This document shows, one piece after another, positions 45,045-56,167 of a DNA stretch of 64,000 nucleotides. Position 1 is the first letter of the stretch. Each line of letters begins with the position of its first letter. The stretch is from Mesorhizobium koreense. GTDB lineage: Bacteria; Pseudomonadota; Alphaproteobacteria; Rhizobiales; Rhizobiaceae. The notes under the pieces are model-generated. The model saw nothing but the letters and a program-made list of their open reading frames with translations. It made no database searches and was not told the DNA's origin. Location: NCBI RefSeq assembly GCF_031656215.1, contig NZ_CP134228.1:3739001-3803000 (forward strand). Reading direction: 5' to 3'. The position numbers were made by a program, and so were the translations under genes.

Positions 45045-46355
45045 TTATTTCTCCCTCTCTTCCCTGAGCTTTGCCCAATAATCCAGCCGCTTGCGAATTT
45101 CGCGTTCGAAGCCGCGGTCGACGGGATCGTAGAATTTCTGCCGGCCGAGTTTCTCGGGAAAATAATCCTGGCCGGAAAAGGCATCCGGCTCGTCATGGTC
45201 GTAGCGATAGCCCGAGCCGTAGCCTTCCCCCTTCATCAGCTTGGTCGGCGCGTTGAGGACCGTCTTTGGCGGCATCAGCGAACCGTTTTCCTTGGCGGCT
45301 CGAGTAGCAGCGGAGAAAGCGGTGTAGGCGGCATTCGATTTCGGTGCGGAAGCGAGGTAGATGCAGGCCTCGGCCAGCGCCAGTTCGCCTTCCGGAGAGC
45401 CGAGATAGTCGTAGGCGTCCTTGGCGGCATTGGCGATGACAAGCGCCTGCGGATCGGCAAGCCCGATATCCTCGACAGCCATGCGCACCAGCCGCCGGCC
45501 GATATAGAGCGGGTTCTCGCCGGCGTCGAACATGCGCGCCAGATAGTAGAGCGCGGCGTCCGGGTCCGAGCCGCGCACCGATTTGTGCAGCGCCGAGATC
45601 AGATTGTAGTGCCCGTCCTGGCCCTTGTCGTAAATCGGCGCCCGCCGTTGCACGATGCGCATTAGCCCGTCCGCGTCGAAGATCTCCCCCTCGCCCGCCG
45701 CGCGCCAGATCTCCTCGGCCAGCGTCAGCGCGGCACGGCCATCGCCGTCCGCCAGCCGAAGCAGAACCGCCCTCGCCTCCGCGTCGAGCGGCAGCGCCCT
45801 GCCCTCCACCTCCTCGGCGCGGGAAAGAAGTTTGGCGATGCTTTCCTCATCGAGCGCGTGGAAGACGAGCACGCGCGCCCGCGACAGCAATGCGGCGTTG
45901 AGTTCGAATGACGGGTTTTCGGTCGTGGCGCCGACAAGGACAACCGTGCCGTCCTCCATTACCGGCAGGAAACTGTCCTGCTGGGCGCGGTTGAAGCGAT
46001 GGATCTCGTCGACGAAAAGCAGGGTTTGACGGCCATTGGCGCGGCGCAGTCTCGCCGCCTCGAATACCTTTTTGAGGTCGGCAACGCCGGAGAAGATCGC
46101 CGATATCTGTTCGAAGGCAAGGCCGGTCTGGCCGGCCAGAAGACGCGCAACCGTGGTCTTGCCGGTGCCGGGAGGCCCCCAGAAGACCATGGACCCGAGC
46201 GAGCCGGAACGGATCATCCGGGTCAGCGCCCCGCCCGACCCGGTCAAATGCTCCTGGCCAACGACATCCTCCAGCCGCATCGGCCTCAGCCGATCGGCGA
46301 GCGGCCGGCCGGGCTCGGCAGGCTTGGGCGAGGATTGCTCGAAAAGGTCAGCCAT
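45045..46355 (-). CDS. rarA: Replication-associated recombination protein A (MgsA/RarA AAA+ ATPase)
   Basis: A 436-residue AAA+ protein acting at stalled replication forks. Features: [19 protein letters not shown] at the start, Walker [11 protein letters not shown] (59-68), Walker [27 protein letters not shown] (sensor 1), and the C-terminal tetramerisation domain with [17 protein letters not shown] and YKYP-like [18 protein letters not shown]. It lies 9 bases downstream of the protease gene and probably shares its transcript. Confidence 0.95.
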   Translation of the reverse strand: MADLFEQSSPKPAEPGRPLADRLRPMRLEDVVGQEHLTGSGGALTRMIRSGSLGSMVFWGPPGTGKTTVARLLAGQTGLAFEQISAIFSGVADLKKVFEAARLRRANGRQTLLFVDEIHRFNRAQQDSFLPVMEDGTVVLVGATTENPSFELNAALLSRARVLVFHALDEESIAKLLSRAEEVEGRALPLDAEARAVLLRLADGDGRAALTLAEEIWRAAGEGEIFDADGLMRIVQRRAPIYDKGQDGHYNLISALHKSVRGSDPDAALYYLARMFDAGENPLYIGRRLVRMAVEDIGLADPQALVIANAAKDAYDYLGSPEGELALAEACIYLASAPKSNAAYTAFSAATRAAKENGSLMPPKTVLNAPTKLMKGEGYGSGYRYDHDEPDAFSGQDYFPEKLGRQKFYDPVDRGFEREIRKRLDYWAKLREEREK

Positions 46356-46364
46356 GGAAGCCGG

Positions 46365-47882
46365 TTAGAACCGCAGGATCTGGCGGATTGTCTGGCCGTT
46401 ACGCATGATCGTGAAACGCCACAGCCGCGTCTGGCGCGAGGCCGCGTTCTGAAGATCGTCCACGCTCTTGATCGCCGTGCCGTTGACCTCGCTGATGATA
46501 TCCCCCTTGTCGAAGCCGAGGCTCTGTGCCGGAGAGTTGTTCTCGAGATCGACGATCACCACGCCTTCTGAATCCGTCGGCATCCCTAGCCGCTGCGCCA
46601 GACGCGGCGACAGCGCCGCCACCTTCGCGCCGCCGAAGGGGCTGTCGCCATCGATGGTGATTTCCTTTGAGGACTGGCCGGCCGGAGCACGCTCCAGTTT
46701 CACTTTCACCTGTTGCTTCTTGCCATCGCGCAACATGTCGAGGGTCGATGTGCCGCCGATCGGCTGGGTGGAGAGGCGGAAATTCAACGCCTGCGGATCG
46801 TCGATCGGTGCGCCGTCCATCGCAGTCACGACATCGCCTGGCCGCAACCCGGCCTGCTCGGCGGGGCCGTCTTTCATCACCGAGGAGACCAGTGCCCCAG
46901 CCGGGCGGCTCATGCCGAGCGCTTCGGCTACCGACGGCGTCACCTCCTGGAATTCGGCGCCGATGAAGGGACGCTCGAAATAGTCGGCGCCGCTCTTCGC
47001 CGACTGGACGAAGGCACGTACCATGTTTGATGGAATGGCGAAGCCGATACCTATCGAGCCGCCGCTTTTGCTGTAGATTGCGCTGTTGATGCCGACGAGT
47101 TCACCCTTCATGTCGATGAGTGCACCGCCGGAATTCCCCGGATTGATGGCCGCGTCGGTCTGGATGAAGAACGAGTAGTCGGAGACGCCGATATGGGTCC
47201 GTGCCAAGGCTGAGACGATGCCGCTCGTCGTGGTCTGGCCGACGCCGAAGGGGTTACCCATCGCGAGAACGAGATCGCCGACTTCCAGCGCATCGGAATC
47301 GCCAAGCGGGATTGTCGGCAAAGGGTCCGGCGCCTTGATCTTAAGCACGGCCAGATCGACCTTGTCGTCCTTGAGCAGGATCTTCGACTCGAACTCGCGC
47401 CCGTCCGACAGCGCCACCTTGACCTCGTCGGCGCCCTTGATGACGTGGTTGTTGGTAACGATGATGCCCGAAGGATCGACGATCACGCCGGAGCCGAGCG
47501 AGGACTGGACGCGCGGCGGCATCTGCTGGCCGAAAAAGCGGCCGAAGAACGGGTCGTCCATGAAGGGCGATTGCACCCTGACCTTGCTCGACGCGTAGAC
47601 ATTAACCACGGCCGGCGCGGTGCGCTTGACCAGCGGCGCGAAGGAAAGTTCCATCTCCTCGCGCCCGAACGGCACGCGGCGCAATGTGCCGTCGGCCTTT
47701 CCCGCCTGGCTCTCGTCCGGCTTCTGCTGGCCCTGGTTCTGGCCGTTGCCCAGCAAATCGGACAGGACGCCACCCAGCGTGCCCTTCTCTTCGGCTGTCG
47801 CCTCAAATGCGAATGAGACGATCAGCATCCCGGTCAGAGCACCGGCCACCAGAGTTATGAAACGCTTTTTGCCGTTCCGCAT
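46365..47882 (-). CDS. DegP/DegQ-type periplasmic serine endoprotease
   Basis: A 505-residue trypsin-like protease/chaperone. A signal/anchor helix (FITLVAGALTGMLIVSFAF) is followed by a Gln-rich stretch. Catalytic triad: His146 (VTNNHVIKG), Asp176 (KVDLAVLKI) and Ser251 (INPGNSGGALID). Two PDZ domains follow (FQEVTPSVAEALGMSRPAGA and LAQRLGMPTDSEGVVIVDLE). ATG at 47882 (MRNGKKRF) was chosen; the frame runs open upstream, but into sequence with no family likeness. DegP, DegQ and MucD names cannot be separated by eye. rarA follows at once. Confidence 0.92.
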   Translation of the reverse strand: MRNGKKRFITLVAGALTGMLIVSFAFEATAEEKGTLGGVLSDLLGNGQNQGQQKPDESQAGKADGTLRRVPFGREEMELSFAPLVKRTAPAVVNVYASSKVRVQSPFMDDPFFGRFFGQQMPPRVQSSLGSGVIVDPSGIIVTNNHVIKGADEVKVALSDGREFESKILLKDDKVDLAVLKIKAPDPLPTIPLGDSDALEVGDLVLAMGNPFGVGQTTTSGIVSALARTHIGVSDYSFFIQTDAAINPGNSGGALIDMKGELVGINSAIYSKSGGSIGIGFAIPSNMVRAFVQSAKSGADYFERPFIGAEFQEVTPSVAEALGMSRPAGALVSSVMKDGPAEQAGLRPGDVVTAMDGAPIDDPQALNFRLSTQPIGGTSTLDMLRDGKKQQVKVKLERAPAGQSSKEITIDGDSPFGGAKVAALSPRLAQRLGMPTDSEGVVIVDLENNSPAQSLGFDKGDIISEVNGTAIKSVDDLQNAASRQTRLWRFTIMRNGQTIRQILRF

Positions 47883-47976
47883 ACCCGCTTTCCCGCCATT
47901 GGTCGTATCGCCGCCGTTCTCACAGAGGATTGTGCAAATTGAAAGGCTGTTCGTCTTCTCCGCACCGACGACGCAC

Positions 47977-48007
47977 CAAAAAGAAACCCCAGCCGGCGGC
48001 CGGGGTT
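47977..48007 (-). terminator. Rho-independent terminator of the alkaline phosphatase gene
   Basis: Hairpin aacccc-a-gcc / ggc-c-ggggtt (47985-48007, one mismatch), followed on the minus strand by TTCTTTTT (47977-47984). It lies 23 bases past the phosphatase stop. Confidence 0.75.
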
Positions 48008-48030
48008 CCAAAGCGGCGAAACGAAAACGG

Positions 48031-49476
48031 TCAATTGGCGGCGGCACGCTGGCCTTCGCCGAGCTTAAGCGCATCGCGGATCGTGTAGAACATGTCCGTT
48101 TGATCCGTGAGCCCGGCGAAATTCGCAGCTTGAGGGCCGAAAGCTGCGACCCGCAACTGCGCGCCGGTATGCTCCTGGGAATCGCCCTCCGAATTGCCGT
48201 AGCTGACCGATATGACCGAGCCATCACGCGTCATCAGAGCTTCCGACAGCCCCGGCGCTTTCGTGTCGTTGGGGATGATCTGGCTCGAATGGGCGTGATC
48301 GGCCGTGACGATCACCAGCGTCTTTCCATCGGCCTTGGCGAAGGCGAGTGCCGCCTGGACCGCTTCGTCCAGATCGACGGTCTCGCCGATCTGCCCGCAG
48401 GGATTGGCCGCATGATCCTGCTTGTCGATCGATGCGCCCTCGACCTGCAGGAAGAAGCCCTTCTCGTTCGATTTAAGCAGTTCGATCGCCTTTTCGGTCA
48501 TCGCCGCGAGTGTCGGGATTGTCTGAGTGCGCTCCGGGTTCGGCTGGCAGGTGATGGGCGCCTGATCGATATTGCCGTGATGGCTCGCCTTCGGCCCCGT
48601 CCAGCGGACCGGCATATTGCCCGACGCAAAGAGCCCGAGCGCCGGCTTGTCCTGGCTCGCCTCGGTGAGTGCGTTCATCTCATCGAGGTTCGTGAAGATA
48701 TTGAAGCCGCGTTCCTTCGCCTGGTCGAGCAGGCTTTTGTCCTTCCATTCGCCGGCCGCGGCGATCTGATCGAACGACTTCGCGCCACCGCCCATGACCA
48801 GATCCGCGCGCGTGTTCAGGGTCTGCTCGCTGATCGAGCCGAGGCCGCCATTCTCCAGAGCATTCTCGGGACAGTTCTTAGCTGTCTCTTCCGGTCCGTA
48901 GCATTTGCGCAGCGAAACATGTGCCAGAAGGACGGCCGGCGTGGCGTCCTGGATTTCCGCCGTGGACACATCGCCGGTCGCGAGCCCGGCTGCCTTGGCA
49001 AGCTCGATCAGGTTCTTGTGCGGCTGGCCGTGAATGTCGACGCCAACGGCGTTGTTGTAGGTCTTCACGCCGGTCGACCAGGCGGTTCCCGATGCGGCCG
49101 AGTCCGTCACGTAGTCCGGTTTGCCGGTTTTTCGATCGAGCGAATAATGGGTGTATTGACCGGTGACCGGCAGCGCGTCGATACCCTTGAAGAAACCGCC
49201 GGCACCTTCCGCATAGTTGCGGGCGATGGTGATCTCGGAATCGCCCATGCCGTCGCCGATGAGCAGGATCACGTTTCGCACTTCCCCGTCATCGACAAGC
49301 GCCTTGAATTGCTCCGTGGCATCGCCGGCAAGCCGTCGCGCGCCACCCGGCAGCGTGATGTCGCCCCGCGCCGCGCGCGAGAGATAGGCTCCGGCGTCCT
49401 CGGCATGGCCGGGCAAGGAGACGGTGAGGGCCGCGAGCGCGATGGTCGTAGAGAGAAAATGTCGGGAGATTTTCAT
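48031..49476 (-). CDS. phoA: Alkaline phosphatase (PhoA family)
   Basis: A 481-residue periplasmic phosphomonoesterase. The signal peptide ([20 protein letters not shown], cleavage after GHA) precedes the mature enzyme. Active site: metal Asp in [11 protein letters not shown] (Asp75), nucleophile Ser126 in [28 protein letters not shown], and metal ligands in [11 protein letters not shown] and [15 protein letters not shown]. Four Cys could form two disulfides. ATG at 49476 was chosen, with AAAGGA at a fitting distance; earlier in-frame codons start outside the signal peptide. A Pho-box-like repeat lies about 60 bases upstream. Confidence 0.93.
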   Translation of the reverse strand: MKISRHFLSTTIALAALTVSLPGHAEDAGAYLSRAARGDITLPGGARRLAGDATEQFKALVDDGEVRNVILLIGDGMGDSEITIARNYAEGAGGFFKGIDALPVTGQYTHYSLDRKTGKPDYVTDSAASGTAWSTGVKTYNNAVGVDIHGQPHKNLIELAKAAGLATGDVSTAEIQDATPAVLLAHVSLRKCYGPEETAKNCPENALENGGLGSISEQTLNTRADLVMGGGAKSFDQIAAAGEWKDKSLLDQAKERGFNIFTNLDEMNALTEASQDKPALGLFASGNMPVRWTGPKASHHGNIDQAPITCQPNPERTQTIPTLAAMTEKAIELLKSNEKGFFLQVEGASIDKQDHAANPCGQIGETVDLDEAVQAALAFAKADGKTLVIVTADHAHSSQIIPNDTKAPGLSEALMTRDGSVISVSYGNSEGDSQEHTGAQLRVAAFGPQAANFAGLTDQTDMFYTIRDALKLGEGQRAAAN

Positions 49477-49534
49477 GACAGGCATCCTTTGGACAATCAT
49501 GGAAGACCAGTGTCGTTTCTTCTGTCCAAGAGGC

Positions 49535-49552
49535 ATGACCGGCGGATGACGA
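49535..49552 (-). promoter_or_regulatory. Possible Pho box upstream of phoA
   Basis: On the minus strand TCGTCAT and CGGTCAT are direct repeats exactly 11 bases apart, matching the CTGTCAT-N4-CTGTCAT Pho box at 10 of 14 positions. The site ends 59 bases before the phoA ATG. It is a short motif, so chance is possible, but place and gene fit PhoB control. Confidence 0.4.
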
Positions 49553-49610
49553 AGCCGCTACGATTTGATGACGATCCACCGGCGACCATCCGTGCCTGAC
49601 TGCGGATAAC

Positions 49611-49633
49611 AAAAAGGGGCCGCAAGGCCCCTT
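49611..49633 (-). terminator. Rho-independent terminator at the end of the ribosomal operon
   Basis: Perfect 8-base stem aaggggcc/ggcccctt with a gcaa loop (49614-49633), continued on the minus strand by a T run (49611-49615 read as T). It lies 27 bases past the rplQ stop and would end the rpsJ-rplQ transcript before phoA. Confidence 0.85.
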
Positions 49634-49659
49634 CTCGACTGACTCGTAGGATAGCGCGG

Positions 49660-50091
49660 TCAGGCTGCTTCGGCCTCGCTCTCGGTTTCCTCGGCAGCAG
49701 TGCGTGCACGATCCGCCGCACCCTTCGCGGAGGTGTCGCGGTCGACGAATTCGATGACAGCCATCGCGGCATTGTCGCCATGGCGGAAGCCCGCCTTCAT
49801 GATGCGCAGATAACCGCCGTTGCGCGTAGCATAGCGCGGCGCGATCGTCTCGAACAGACGCTTCGCCAGCGCATCGGAGCCGATGGCGGCGATTGCCTGA
49901 CGACGGGCGTGCAGATCGCCCCGCTTGCCAAGCGTGACAAGCTTTTCGACGATCGGACGAAGTTCCTTGGCTTTCGGAAGCGTCGTCGTGATCTGCTCAT
50001 GCTCGATGAGCGAAGCGGCCATGTTGGAAAACAGGGCCTTGCGATGGCTGACGGTGCGGTTCAGCCGGCGGCCGGAACGTCCATGACGCAT
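49660..50091 (-). CDS. rplQ: 50S ribosomal protein L17
   Basis: A 143-residue large-subunit protein beginning [20 protein letters not shown], with [20 protein letters not shown]. The last 25 residues are an acidic, Ala/Glu-rich tail ([13 protein letters not shown]), as in other alphaproteobacterial L17. It is the last gene of the long ribosomal run and is followed by a clear terminator. Confidence 0.97.
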   Translation of the reverse strand: MRHGRSGRRLNRTVSHRKALFSNMAASLIEHEQITTTLPKAKELRPIVEKLVTLGKRGDLHARRQAIAAIGSDALAKRLFETIAPRYATRNGGYLRIMKAGFRHGDNAAMAVIEFVDRDTSAKGAADRARTAAEETESEAEAA

Positions 50092-50136
50092 GAGCCTTCT
50101 CCTTCGGTTTCCTTATAGAGAGCGGTGTGCCGCGTC

Positions 50137-51147
50137 TCAGTATTGATCTTCGTAGCGCTTGGCGAGGTCTTCAATGTTCTCCGGCGGCCAGTCCGGCACT
50201 TCCATGCCGAGATGCAGGCCCATGGCGGCGAGCACTTCCTTGATCTCGTTCAGCGACTTGCGGCCGAAATTCGGCGTGCGCAGCATCTCGGCTTCAGTCT
50301 TCTGGATCAGGTCGCCGATATAGACGATGTTGTCGTTCTTCAGGCAGTTGGCCGAACGGACCGAAAGCTCCAGCTCATCCACCTTCTTGAGCAGCGCCGG
50401 ATTGAAGGCCAGTTCCGTGACCTGCTCCTGCGGCTGCTCCTTGTGCGGCTCCTCGAAATTGACGAAGAGCGCAAGCTGGTCCTGCAGGATGCGCGCGGCA
50501 AACGCCACCGCGTCCTCGCCTGTGACCGAACCGTCGGTCTCGATCGACATGGTGAGCTTGTCGTAGTCGAGAACCTGGCCCTCACGGGTGTTCTCGACCT
50601 TGTAGGAGACCTTCTTCACCGGCGAATAAAGGCTGTCGACCGGGATCAGGCCAATCGGTGCGTCCTCGGCGCGGTTGCGCTCGGCCGGCACATAGCCCTT
50701 ACCGCTGTCGACCGTGAACTCCATGCGGATTTCCGCGCCTTCGTCCAGCGTGCAGATGATATGCTCCGGGTTCAGGATCTCGACATCACCGACCGTCTGG
50801 ATGTCGCCGGCGCTTACGACGCCCGGACCCTGCTTGCGCACGACCATGCGCTTCGGCCCGTCGCCTTCCATGCGGATGGCGATTTCCTTGATGTTGAGGA
50901 CGATGTCGGTAACATCCTCGCGCACACCCGGGATAGAGGAGAACTCATGCAACACGCCGTCGATCTGGACAGCGGTGACGGCGGCGCCCCTCAGTGAGGA
51001 GAGCAACACGCGGCGCAGAGCGTTGCCGAGCGTAAGACCGAAGCCCCGTTCCAGCGGCTCGGCCACCAGCGTGGTCGTGGTCTTGCCCTTGGAGGAGAAC
51101 TCCACCTTGTTCGGCTTGATGAGTTCCTGCCAGTTTTTCTGGATCAT
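50137..51147 (-). CDS. rpoA: DNA-directed RNA polymerase subunit alpha
   Basis: A 336-residue RNA polymerase alpha subunit. The N-terminal assembly domain has [20 protein letters not shown], and the C-terminal DNA/activator-binding domain has [20 protein letters not shown] and [22 protein letters not shown] at 51147 ([14 protein letters not shown]) has a strong AAGGAAGG site; an upstream in-frame codon at 51177 is not needed. The 106-base gap to rpsK contains a hairpin (51167-51191, arms cccgccac/gtggcggg) that might tune rpoA expression. Confidence 0.97.
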   Translation of the reverse strand: MIQKNWQELIKPNKVEFSSKGKTTTTLVAEPLERGFGLTLGNALRRVLLSSLRGAAVTAVQIDGVLHEFSSIPGVREDVTDIVLNIKEIAIRMEGDGPKRMVVRKQGPGVVSAGDIQTVGDVEILNPEHIICTLDEGAEIRMEFTVDSGKGYVPAERNRAEDAPIGLIPVDSLYSPVKKVSYKVENTREGQVLDYDKLTMSIETDGSVTGEDAVAFAARILQDQLALFVNFEEPHKEQPQEQVTELAFNPALLKKVDELELSVRSANCLKNDNIVYIGDLIQKTEAEMLRTPNFGRKSLNEIKEVLAAMGLHLGMEVPDWPPENIEDLAKRYEDQY

Positions 51148-51253
51148 TTCGTTTTCCTTCCTTGTCCCCGCCACCATCCAATCGTGGCGGGCGATCTGGA
51201 AACCGAAGAGGAGCGCCCCGAAGAGCGCTCATTGCGGCAGATGAATCTAAGAC

Positions 51254-51643
51254 TTAGACGCGGCGCTTCTTGCGCGGCCGGCAACCATTGTGCGGGATAG
51301 GGGTCACGTCACGAATGGATGTAATGGTGAAGCCCGCCGCCTGCAAGGCGCGCAGAGCCGATTCACGGCCGGAGCCGGGGCCGCAGACCTCGACCTCAAG
51401 CATGCGCATACCATGCTCTTGCGCCTTCTTCGCCGCATCCTCGGCAGCGACCTGCGCCGCGAACGGGGTCGACTTGCGCGAACCCTTGAACCCTTGAGCA
51501 CCCGCCGACGACCAGGCAATCGCATTGCCCTGCGCGTCGGTGATGGTGATCATCGTATTATTGAAGGTCGAATTGACGTGAGCAACGCCCGACGAGATGT
51601 TCTTACGCTCGCGACGGCGAACGCGCACGGCTTCCTTGGCCAT
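51254..51643 (-). CDS. rpsK: 30S ribosomal protein S11
   Basis: A 129-residue platform protein of the small subunit. Typical stretches are [38 protein letters not shown] and the highly conserved ending [18 protein letters not shown]. It lies between rpsM and rpoA, as in the alpha operon. Confidence 0.98.
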   Translation of the reverse strand: MAKEAVRVRRRERKNISSGVAHVNSTFNNTMITITDAQGNAIAWSSAGAQGFKGSRKSTPFAAQVAAEDAAKKAQEHGMRMLEVEVCGPGSGRESALRALQAAGFTITSIRDVTPIPHNGCRPRKKRRV

Positions 51644-51756
51644 TAAAAGTCCTTCCGGTTGATATCAACGCCGCCGTAATGCCAGCGGCTACACCTGCGG
51701 CAATCGGCAGATCGGCAATCGTTTCCCCGACTGCCGAATGCCTGTCGCCGAATACC

Positions 51757-52125
51757 TTATTTCTTCTTCCCGGCAATCGCCTTGGCCGGACCTTTCCGCG
51801 TCCGCGCATTGGTGTGCGTGCGCTGGCCACGGACCGGCAGGGAGCGACGATGACGCAGGCCGCGATAGGCGCCGAGGTCCATGAGGCGCTTGATGTTCAT
51901 CGACACTTCGCGGCGAAGGTCGCCCTCGACCTGATAGTCACGGTCGATCGTCTCGCGGATGGCGAGCACCTCGGCGTCGGTCAACTGATTGACCCGGCGC
52001 TCCAGCGGAATGTTGACCTTCTCCACGATCTGCTTCGCGAAGGTGGGGCCGATGCCGTGAATGTACTGCAGCGCGATCACAACGCGCTTATTGGTTGGAA
52101 TATTGACGCCAGCGATACGGGCCAC
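51757..52125 (-). CDS. rpsM: 30S ribosomal protein S13
   Basis: A 122-residue head protein contacting the 50S subunit (intersubunit bridges). The start is GTG at 52125 ([18 protein letters not shown] follows), with AGGAGA upstream. Also seen: [13 protein letters not shown] and the basic ending [20 protein letters not shown]. The reading frame is open further upstream, but that part is not S13-like. A 207-base gap separates it from adk, so a second promoter for rpsM-rplQ may lie there. Confidence 0.97.
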   Translation of the reverse strand: MARIAGVNIPTNKRVVIALQYIHGIGPTFAKQIVEKVNIPLERRVNQLTDAEVLAIRETIDRDYQVEGDLRREVSMNIKRLMDLGAYRGLRHRRSLPVRGQRTHTNARTRKGPAKAIAGKKK

Positions 52126-52332
52126 GCCGCTTCTCCTTGATATGTTCGTTCGCCCGGTCCGGGCATTTATTCGACACTGGCCGGACAATGCAAAAGCGCC
52201 CGGCCCGATCCTCATCAACCCTGATCGGCGCCGACCGCTCTAATTGAAAGCGAATTGGCGCTCTCTTAGGCGGAATCACGCCGGAAAGTCAACACCTCCA
52301 GCACGGCAATCCGGCACGACCGGAAGGCGCGG

Positions 52333-52917
52333 TCACGCCGTCTCCAGAACCTTCTCGATCTCTGCCGTCACCGCCTTCATGTCGGCCATGCCGTCGACCG
52401 ACCTCAACTCGCCGGTCCCCCTATAATAATCGGCAAGCGGCGCCGTCTTCTCGCGGTACTCCTCCAGCCGCTTCTTGAACGATTCCGGGTTGTCGTCGGC
52501 GCGCACCTTGCCGCCCGCGGCGATCGTCTCGCGCACGCGCGATTCCATGCGGCGCACCAGCGCGTCCTCGTCCACCTTCAGATTGACGACGCCGTCCAGA
52601 CGCAGGCCCTTCTGCTTGAGCATTCCGGTCAGCGCTTCCGCCTGGGGAACCGTGCGTGGATAACCGTCTAGGATAAAGCCGTTGGCGCAGTCGGCCTGAT
52701 CGATCCGCTCCGAAACGATCTGGTTGACGATTTCGTCGGAGACCAGCTCGCCTGAATCCATGACCGCTTTCGCGCGCTTTCCCACCTCGGTCCCCGCCGC
52801 GACGGCCGCACGCAGCATGTCGCCGGTCGAAAGTTGCGGGATCCTGTGCTTCTCGGTCAGAACCTTCGCCTGCGTTCCTTTTCCGGCGCCAGGCGGCCCG
52901 AGCAGAATAAGCCTCAT
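52333..52917 (-). CDS. adk: Adenylate kinase
   Basis: A 194-residue nucleotide kinase interconverting ATP + AMP and 2 ADP. P-loop [19 protein letters not shown]-binding [18 protein letters not shown] and [13 protein letters not shown] are clear. The LID is the short form, with no zinc cysteines, giving 194 residues rather than E. coli's 214, as usual in Alphaproteobacteria. Its ATG overlaps the secY stop (ATGA). Confidence 0.97.
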   Translation of the reverse strand: MRLILLGPPGAGKGTQAKVLTEKHRIPQLSTGDMLRAAVAAGTEVGKRAKAVMDSGELVSDEIVNQIVSERIDQADCANGFILDGYPRTVPQAEALTGMLKQKGLRLDGVVNLKVDEDALVRRMESRVRETIAAGGKVRADDNPESFKKRLEEYREKTAPLADYYRGTGELRSVDGMADMKAVTAEIEKVLETA

Positions 52918-54254
52918 CGTCCCCTCTTTCCTCCACGCAATTTCGACTTCTTGATCAGGCCCTCATACTGGTGCGCGATGAGATGGCCCTGGATCTGCGC
53001 CACCGTATCGAGCGTGACGCTGACCACGATCAGGAGCGACGTACCGCCAAGATAGAACGGAACGTGGAAGGTCGTAATTAGAAATTCGGGTAAGAGGCAG
53101 ACGAGCACCAGATAGACGGCGCCGATTGCGGTGATACGCGTGAGGACATAGTCGATATAGTCGGCCGTGCGCTCGCCGGGGCGATAGCCCGGTATGAAGC
53201 CGGAATGCTTCTTCAACTGGTCGGCGGTATCCTTCGGATTGAAGACGATCGCCGTATAGAAGAAGGTGAAGAAGGCAATCATGCTGGCATAGAGCACCAT
53301 GTAGAGCGGCTGACCATTGCCCAGCGCGGCAAGGATCGAACGCGCCCAGACGGGGAAGTTCGCCGTGTTGGAGAAACCCGCGACCGTCGCCGGTAGCAGA
53401 AGCAGCGAGGAGGCGAAGATCGGCGGGATGACGCCGGACGTGTTCAGCTTGAGCGGCAGGTGCGAGGTATCGCCCTGGAACATCCGGTTGCCGACCTGAC
53501 GCTTCGGGTACTGGATGAGCAACCGCCGCTGCGCCCGTTCGAAGAAGACGATGACGGCTACGGTGACGACCGCGACCACGGCGACCAGGAGAATGATGCC
53601 GGTCGAAATGGCGCCCGTACGCCCCTGCTCCAGTGTGTTGGAGATCGCATGCGGCAGGTTCGCGACGATGCCGGCCATGATGATGAGCGAAATACCGTTG
53701 CCGATACCGCGCTCGGTGATCTGCTCGCCGAGCCACATCAGGAACATGGTGCCGCCGAGCAGTGTAACGGTCGCCGAGAAGAGGAAGGTGAAGCCCGGAT
53801 TCGTGACGATATTGTTGCCGCTCTGCAGCCCGATGGCGATGCCGTAGGACTGTACGAGCGCGAGAACAACCGTGCCGTAGCGCGTATACTGGTTGATGAC
53901 CTTGCGGCCCTGCTCGCCTTCCTTCTTGAGCTGCTCAAGCGAAGGGATGACCGACGTCATCAACTGCATGATGATCGAGGCGGAGATGTAGGGCATGATG
54001 CCGAGCGCGAAGATGGCCATGCGCTGCACGGCGCCGCCGGCGAACATGTTGAACATGCCGAGCACGCCGCCGCTCTGCTGCTGGAACGCCTGCGCGAAAG
54101 CCTCGGGATTGATGCCAGGAATGGGAATATAGGTGCCGAGCCGGTAGACAAGCAGCGCGCCGAGCGTGAACCAAATGCGCTTCTTCAGTTCTTCCGCCTT
54201 GGAGAAGGCGGAAAAATTCAGATTGGATGCCAGTTGTTCAGCAGCCGATGCCAT
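52914..54254 (-). CDS. secY: Protein translocase subunit SecY
   Basis: A 446-residue channel of the Sec translocon with ten membrane helices. Conserved parts: [15 protein letters not shown] early (helix 1/plug region), [34 protein letters not shown], and the ribosome/SecA-binding loop with [38 protein letters not shown] in the C-terminal part is typical. It is translationally coupled to adk. Confidence 0.98.
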   Translation of the reverse strand: MASAAEQLASNLNFSAFSKAEELKKRIWFTLGALLVYRLGTYIPIPGINPEAFAQAFQQQSGGVLGMFNMFAGGAVQRMAIFALGIMPYISASIIMQLMTSVIPSLEQLKKEGEQGRKVINQYTRYGTVVLALVQSYGIAIGLQSGNNIVTNPGFTFLFSATVTLLGGTMFLMWLGEQITERGIGNGISLIIMAGIVANLPHAISNTLEQGRTGAISTGIILLVAVVAVVTVAVIVFFERAQRRLLIQYPKRQVGNRMFQGDTSHLPLKLNTSGVIPPIFASSLLLLPATVAGFSNTANFPVWARSILAALGNGQPLYMVLYASMIAFFTFFYTAIVFNPKDTADQLKKHSGFIPGYRPGERTADYIDYVLTRITAIGAVYLVLVCLLPEFLITTFHVPFYLGGTSLLIVVSVTLDTVAQIQGHLIAHQYEGLIKKSKLRGGKRGR

Positions 54255-54381
54255 ACAATATTCTCCGCTTGGTCACGCAAGCGCCCCGGAAGGCCGGGGC
54301 GCGCGGATCGCCGGTGCGAGAAATAGGCCCCGCCCGACCGGGATGCAAGCGACCGCCGTTCACAACGGGGCCAGTTCCGCG

Positions 54382-54855
54382 TTATTCGGCTGCGGCTTTC
54401 TGCGGCAACTTGACCGAGCCGCCGGCCTTCTCGATCTTCTCGATCGCCGATTTGGACGCACCGGCAATGTCGAAGGCAAGCTTGGCCTTCAGTTCGCCGT
54501 CGCCAAGCAGGCGCACGCCGTCCTTTGCGCGGCGGACAACGCCCGCCTTCACAAGGCTCTCGACGGTGACCGTCTCCTTCGGATCGAGCTTCTTGGCGTC
54601 GACCGCAGCCTGAATACGCGCGACCGAAACGACGTTGAAATCGGACCCGAACAGGTTCTTGAAGCCACGCTTCGGCAAGCGGCGATAGAGCGCCATCTGG
54701 CCGCCTTCGAACCCGTTGACGGCGACGCCCGAGCGGGACTTCTGGCCCTTCACGCCGCGACCGCCGGTCTTGCCGGAGCCGGAACCGATACCGCGGCCAA
54801 CGCGCTTGCGGGCCTGGGTGGCACCGTCATTATCGCGCAGTTCGTTGAGTTTCAT
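54382..54855 (-). CDS. rplO: 50S ribosomal protein L15
   Basis: A 157-residue protein. The start [20 protein letters not shown] and the Gly/Arg-rich loop [20 protein letters not shown] are diagnostic; [19 protein letters not shown] follows. ATG at 54855 was chosen. secY begins 127 bases downstream, the second widest spacing in the run after the adk-rpsM gap. Confidence 0.97.
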   Translation of the reverse strand: MKLNELRDNDGATQARKRVGRGIGSGSGKTGGRGVKGQKSRSGVAVNGFEGGQMALYRRLPKRGFKNLFGSDFNVVSVARIQAAVDAKKLDPKETVTVESLVKAGVVRRAKDGVRLLGDGELKAKLAFDIAGASKSAIEKIEKAGGSVKLPQKAAAE

Positions 54856-54874
54856 CGGAATTCTCCAGCGCTTC

Positions 54875-55072
54875 TCAAGCCTCGTCCACAACGCGGACGA
54901 GGTGTTCCACTTTCGCGATCATGCCGCGAACCGAAGGCGTGTCCTCCAGCGTGCGGCGGCGATGCAGCTTGTTGAGGCCGAGACCGACCAGCGTCGCGCG
55001 TTGGTCCTTCGGACGGCGAATCGGGCTGCCGATCTGTTCGACCGTGATGGTCTTGCTTTCTTTCTTGGCCAT
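54875..55072 (-). CDS. rpmD: 50S ribosomal protein L30
   Basis: A 65-residue bacterial-type L30: [20 protein letters not shown] then [20 protein letters not shown] and a C-terminal [15 protein letters not shown]. Short spacings to rpsE and rplO. Confidence 0.97.
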   Translation of the reverse strand: MAKKESKTITVEQIGSPIRRPKDQRATLVGLGLNKLHRRRTLEDTPSVRGMIAKVEHLVRVVDEA

Positions 55073-55098
55073 GGTCGTATCTTCCTGATCTGCCCGGC

Positions 55099-55662
55099 TT
55101 ATTCTTCGGCCCCGACGGCCGCGCCACGGCGCGCCTGAAGGGTCGAGTACTTGATGCCGCGCTGCGCCGCGACTTCCTTCGGATGCTTCTGGTTCTTCAG
55201 GGCATCGAAGGTCGCGCGCACCATGTTGTAAGGGTTGGATGTGCCCATCGACTTGGCGACGACGTCGTGCATGCCGAGCGTTTCGAAGACGGCGCGCATC
55301 GGACCGCCGGCGATGATGCCGGTACCGGGCTTGGCCGCGCGCAGCAACACCCTGCCCGCTCCATGCCGTCCCTCGACGTCATGGTGCAGCGTACGGCCCG
55401 AACGCAGCGGCACGAAGATCATGTCGCGCTTGGCGCTCTCGGTCGCCTTGCGAATGGCTTCCGGCACCTCGCGCGCCTTGCCGTGGCCGAAGCCGACGCG
55501 GCCCTTCTGGTCACCGACGACGACGAGTGCGGCAAAACCGAAGCGGCGGCCGCCCTTCACCACCTTGGCGACGCGGTTGATGTGGACGAGCTTGTCGACG
55601 AATTCGCTGTCGCGCTCCTCGCGGTCGCGACCACGACCGCCTTCCCTGCGTTCCTGTGCCAT
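55099..55662 (-). CDS. rpsE: 30S ribosomal protein S5
   Basis: A 187-residue protein with the S5 N-terminal double-stranded-RNA-binding domain ([40 protein letters not shown]) and C-terminal domain ([20 protein letters not shown]). It begins with a charged Arg/Glu-rich leader ([20 protein letters not shown]). Functions in decoding accuracy; the spectinomycin loop lies in the first domain. Confidence 0.98.
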   Translation of the reverse strand: MAQERREGGRGRDREERDSEFVDKLVHINRVAKVVKGGRRFGFAALVVVGDQKGRVGFGHGKAREVPEAIRKATESAKRDMIFVPLRSGRTLHHDVEGRHGAGRVLLRAAKPGTGIIAGGPMRAVFETLGMHDVVAKSMGTSNPYNMVRATFDALKNQKHPKEVAAQRGIKYSTLQARRGAAVGAEE

Positions 55663-55733
55663 ATCCTAATCCTTATTCTTTTCCGGAGACACGGGTTGAC
55701 GATACCGGCGCGCATTGGCGCCGGCGGTGAAAA

Positions 55734-56093
55734 TCAAAAGCTCAGGCCGCCTTCGCGAGCCGCCTCGGCAAGCGCCTTCACGCGGCCATGGAAGATATAA
55801 GGGCCGCGGTCGAAGACCACTTCCTTCACGCCCGCCTTGCCGGCGCGCTCGGCGATGAGCTTGCCGACGGCCGAGGCGGCCGAGATATCGGCACCGGTCT
55901 TCAAGCCGCTCTTCAAATCCTTGTCGAGCGTCGAAGCGGCCGCCAGAGTGCGGCCCGCCTTGTCGTCGATGACCTGGGCGTAGATGTTCTTGCCCGACCT
56001 GTAGATCGAGAGGCGCGGGCGCTCGGTATTGTTCGCCCTGATCTGGCGGCGGACGCGGGCGGCGCGGCGCTTTACGGATAGTTTGGAAACCAT
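55734..56093 (-). CDS. rplR: 50S ribosomal protein L18
   Basis: A 119-residue 5S rRNA-binding protein. Start [20 protein letters not shown]; motifs [20 protein letters not shown] and the ending [20 protein letters not shown] are typical. Confidence 0.97.
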   Translation of the reverse strand: MVSKLSVKRRAARVRRQIRANNTERPRLSIYRSGKNIYAQVIDDKAGRTLAAASTLDKDLKSGLKTGADISAASAVGKLIAERAGKAGVKEVVFDRGPYIFHGRVKALAEAAREGGLSF

Positions 56094-56167
56094 GGCTTCT
56101 TTCCCTGCCGGTCAGTCGCTGGTCGTCGGTCGATGTTCGCAACGACCAACGATCTACGACCGACGAA

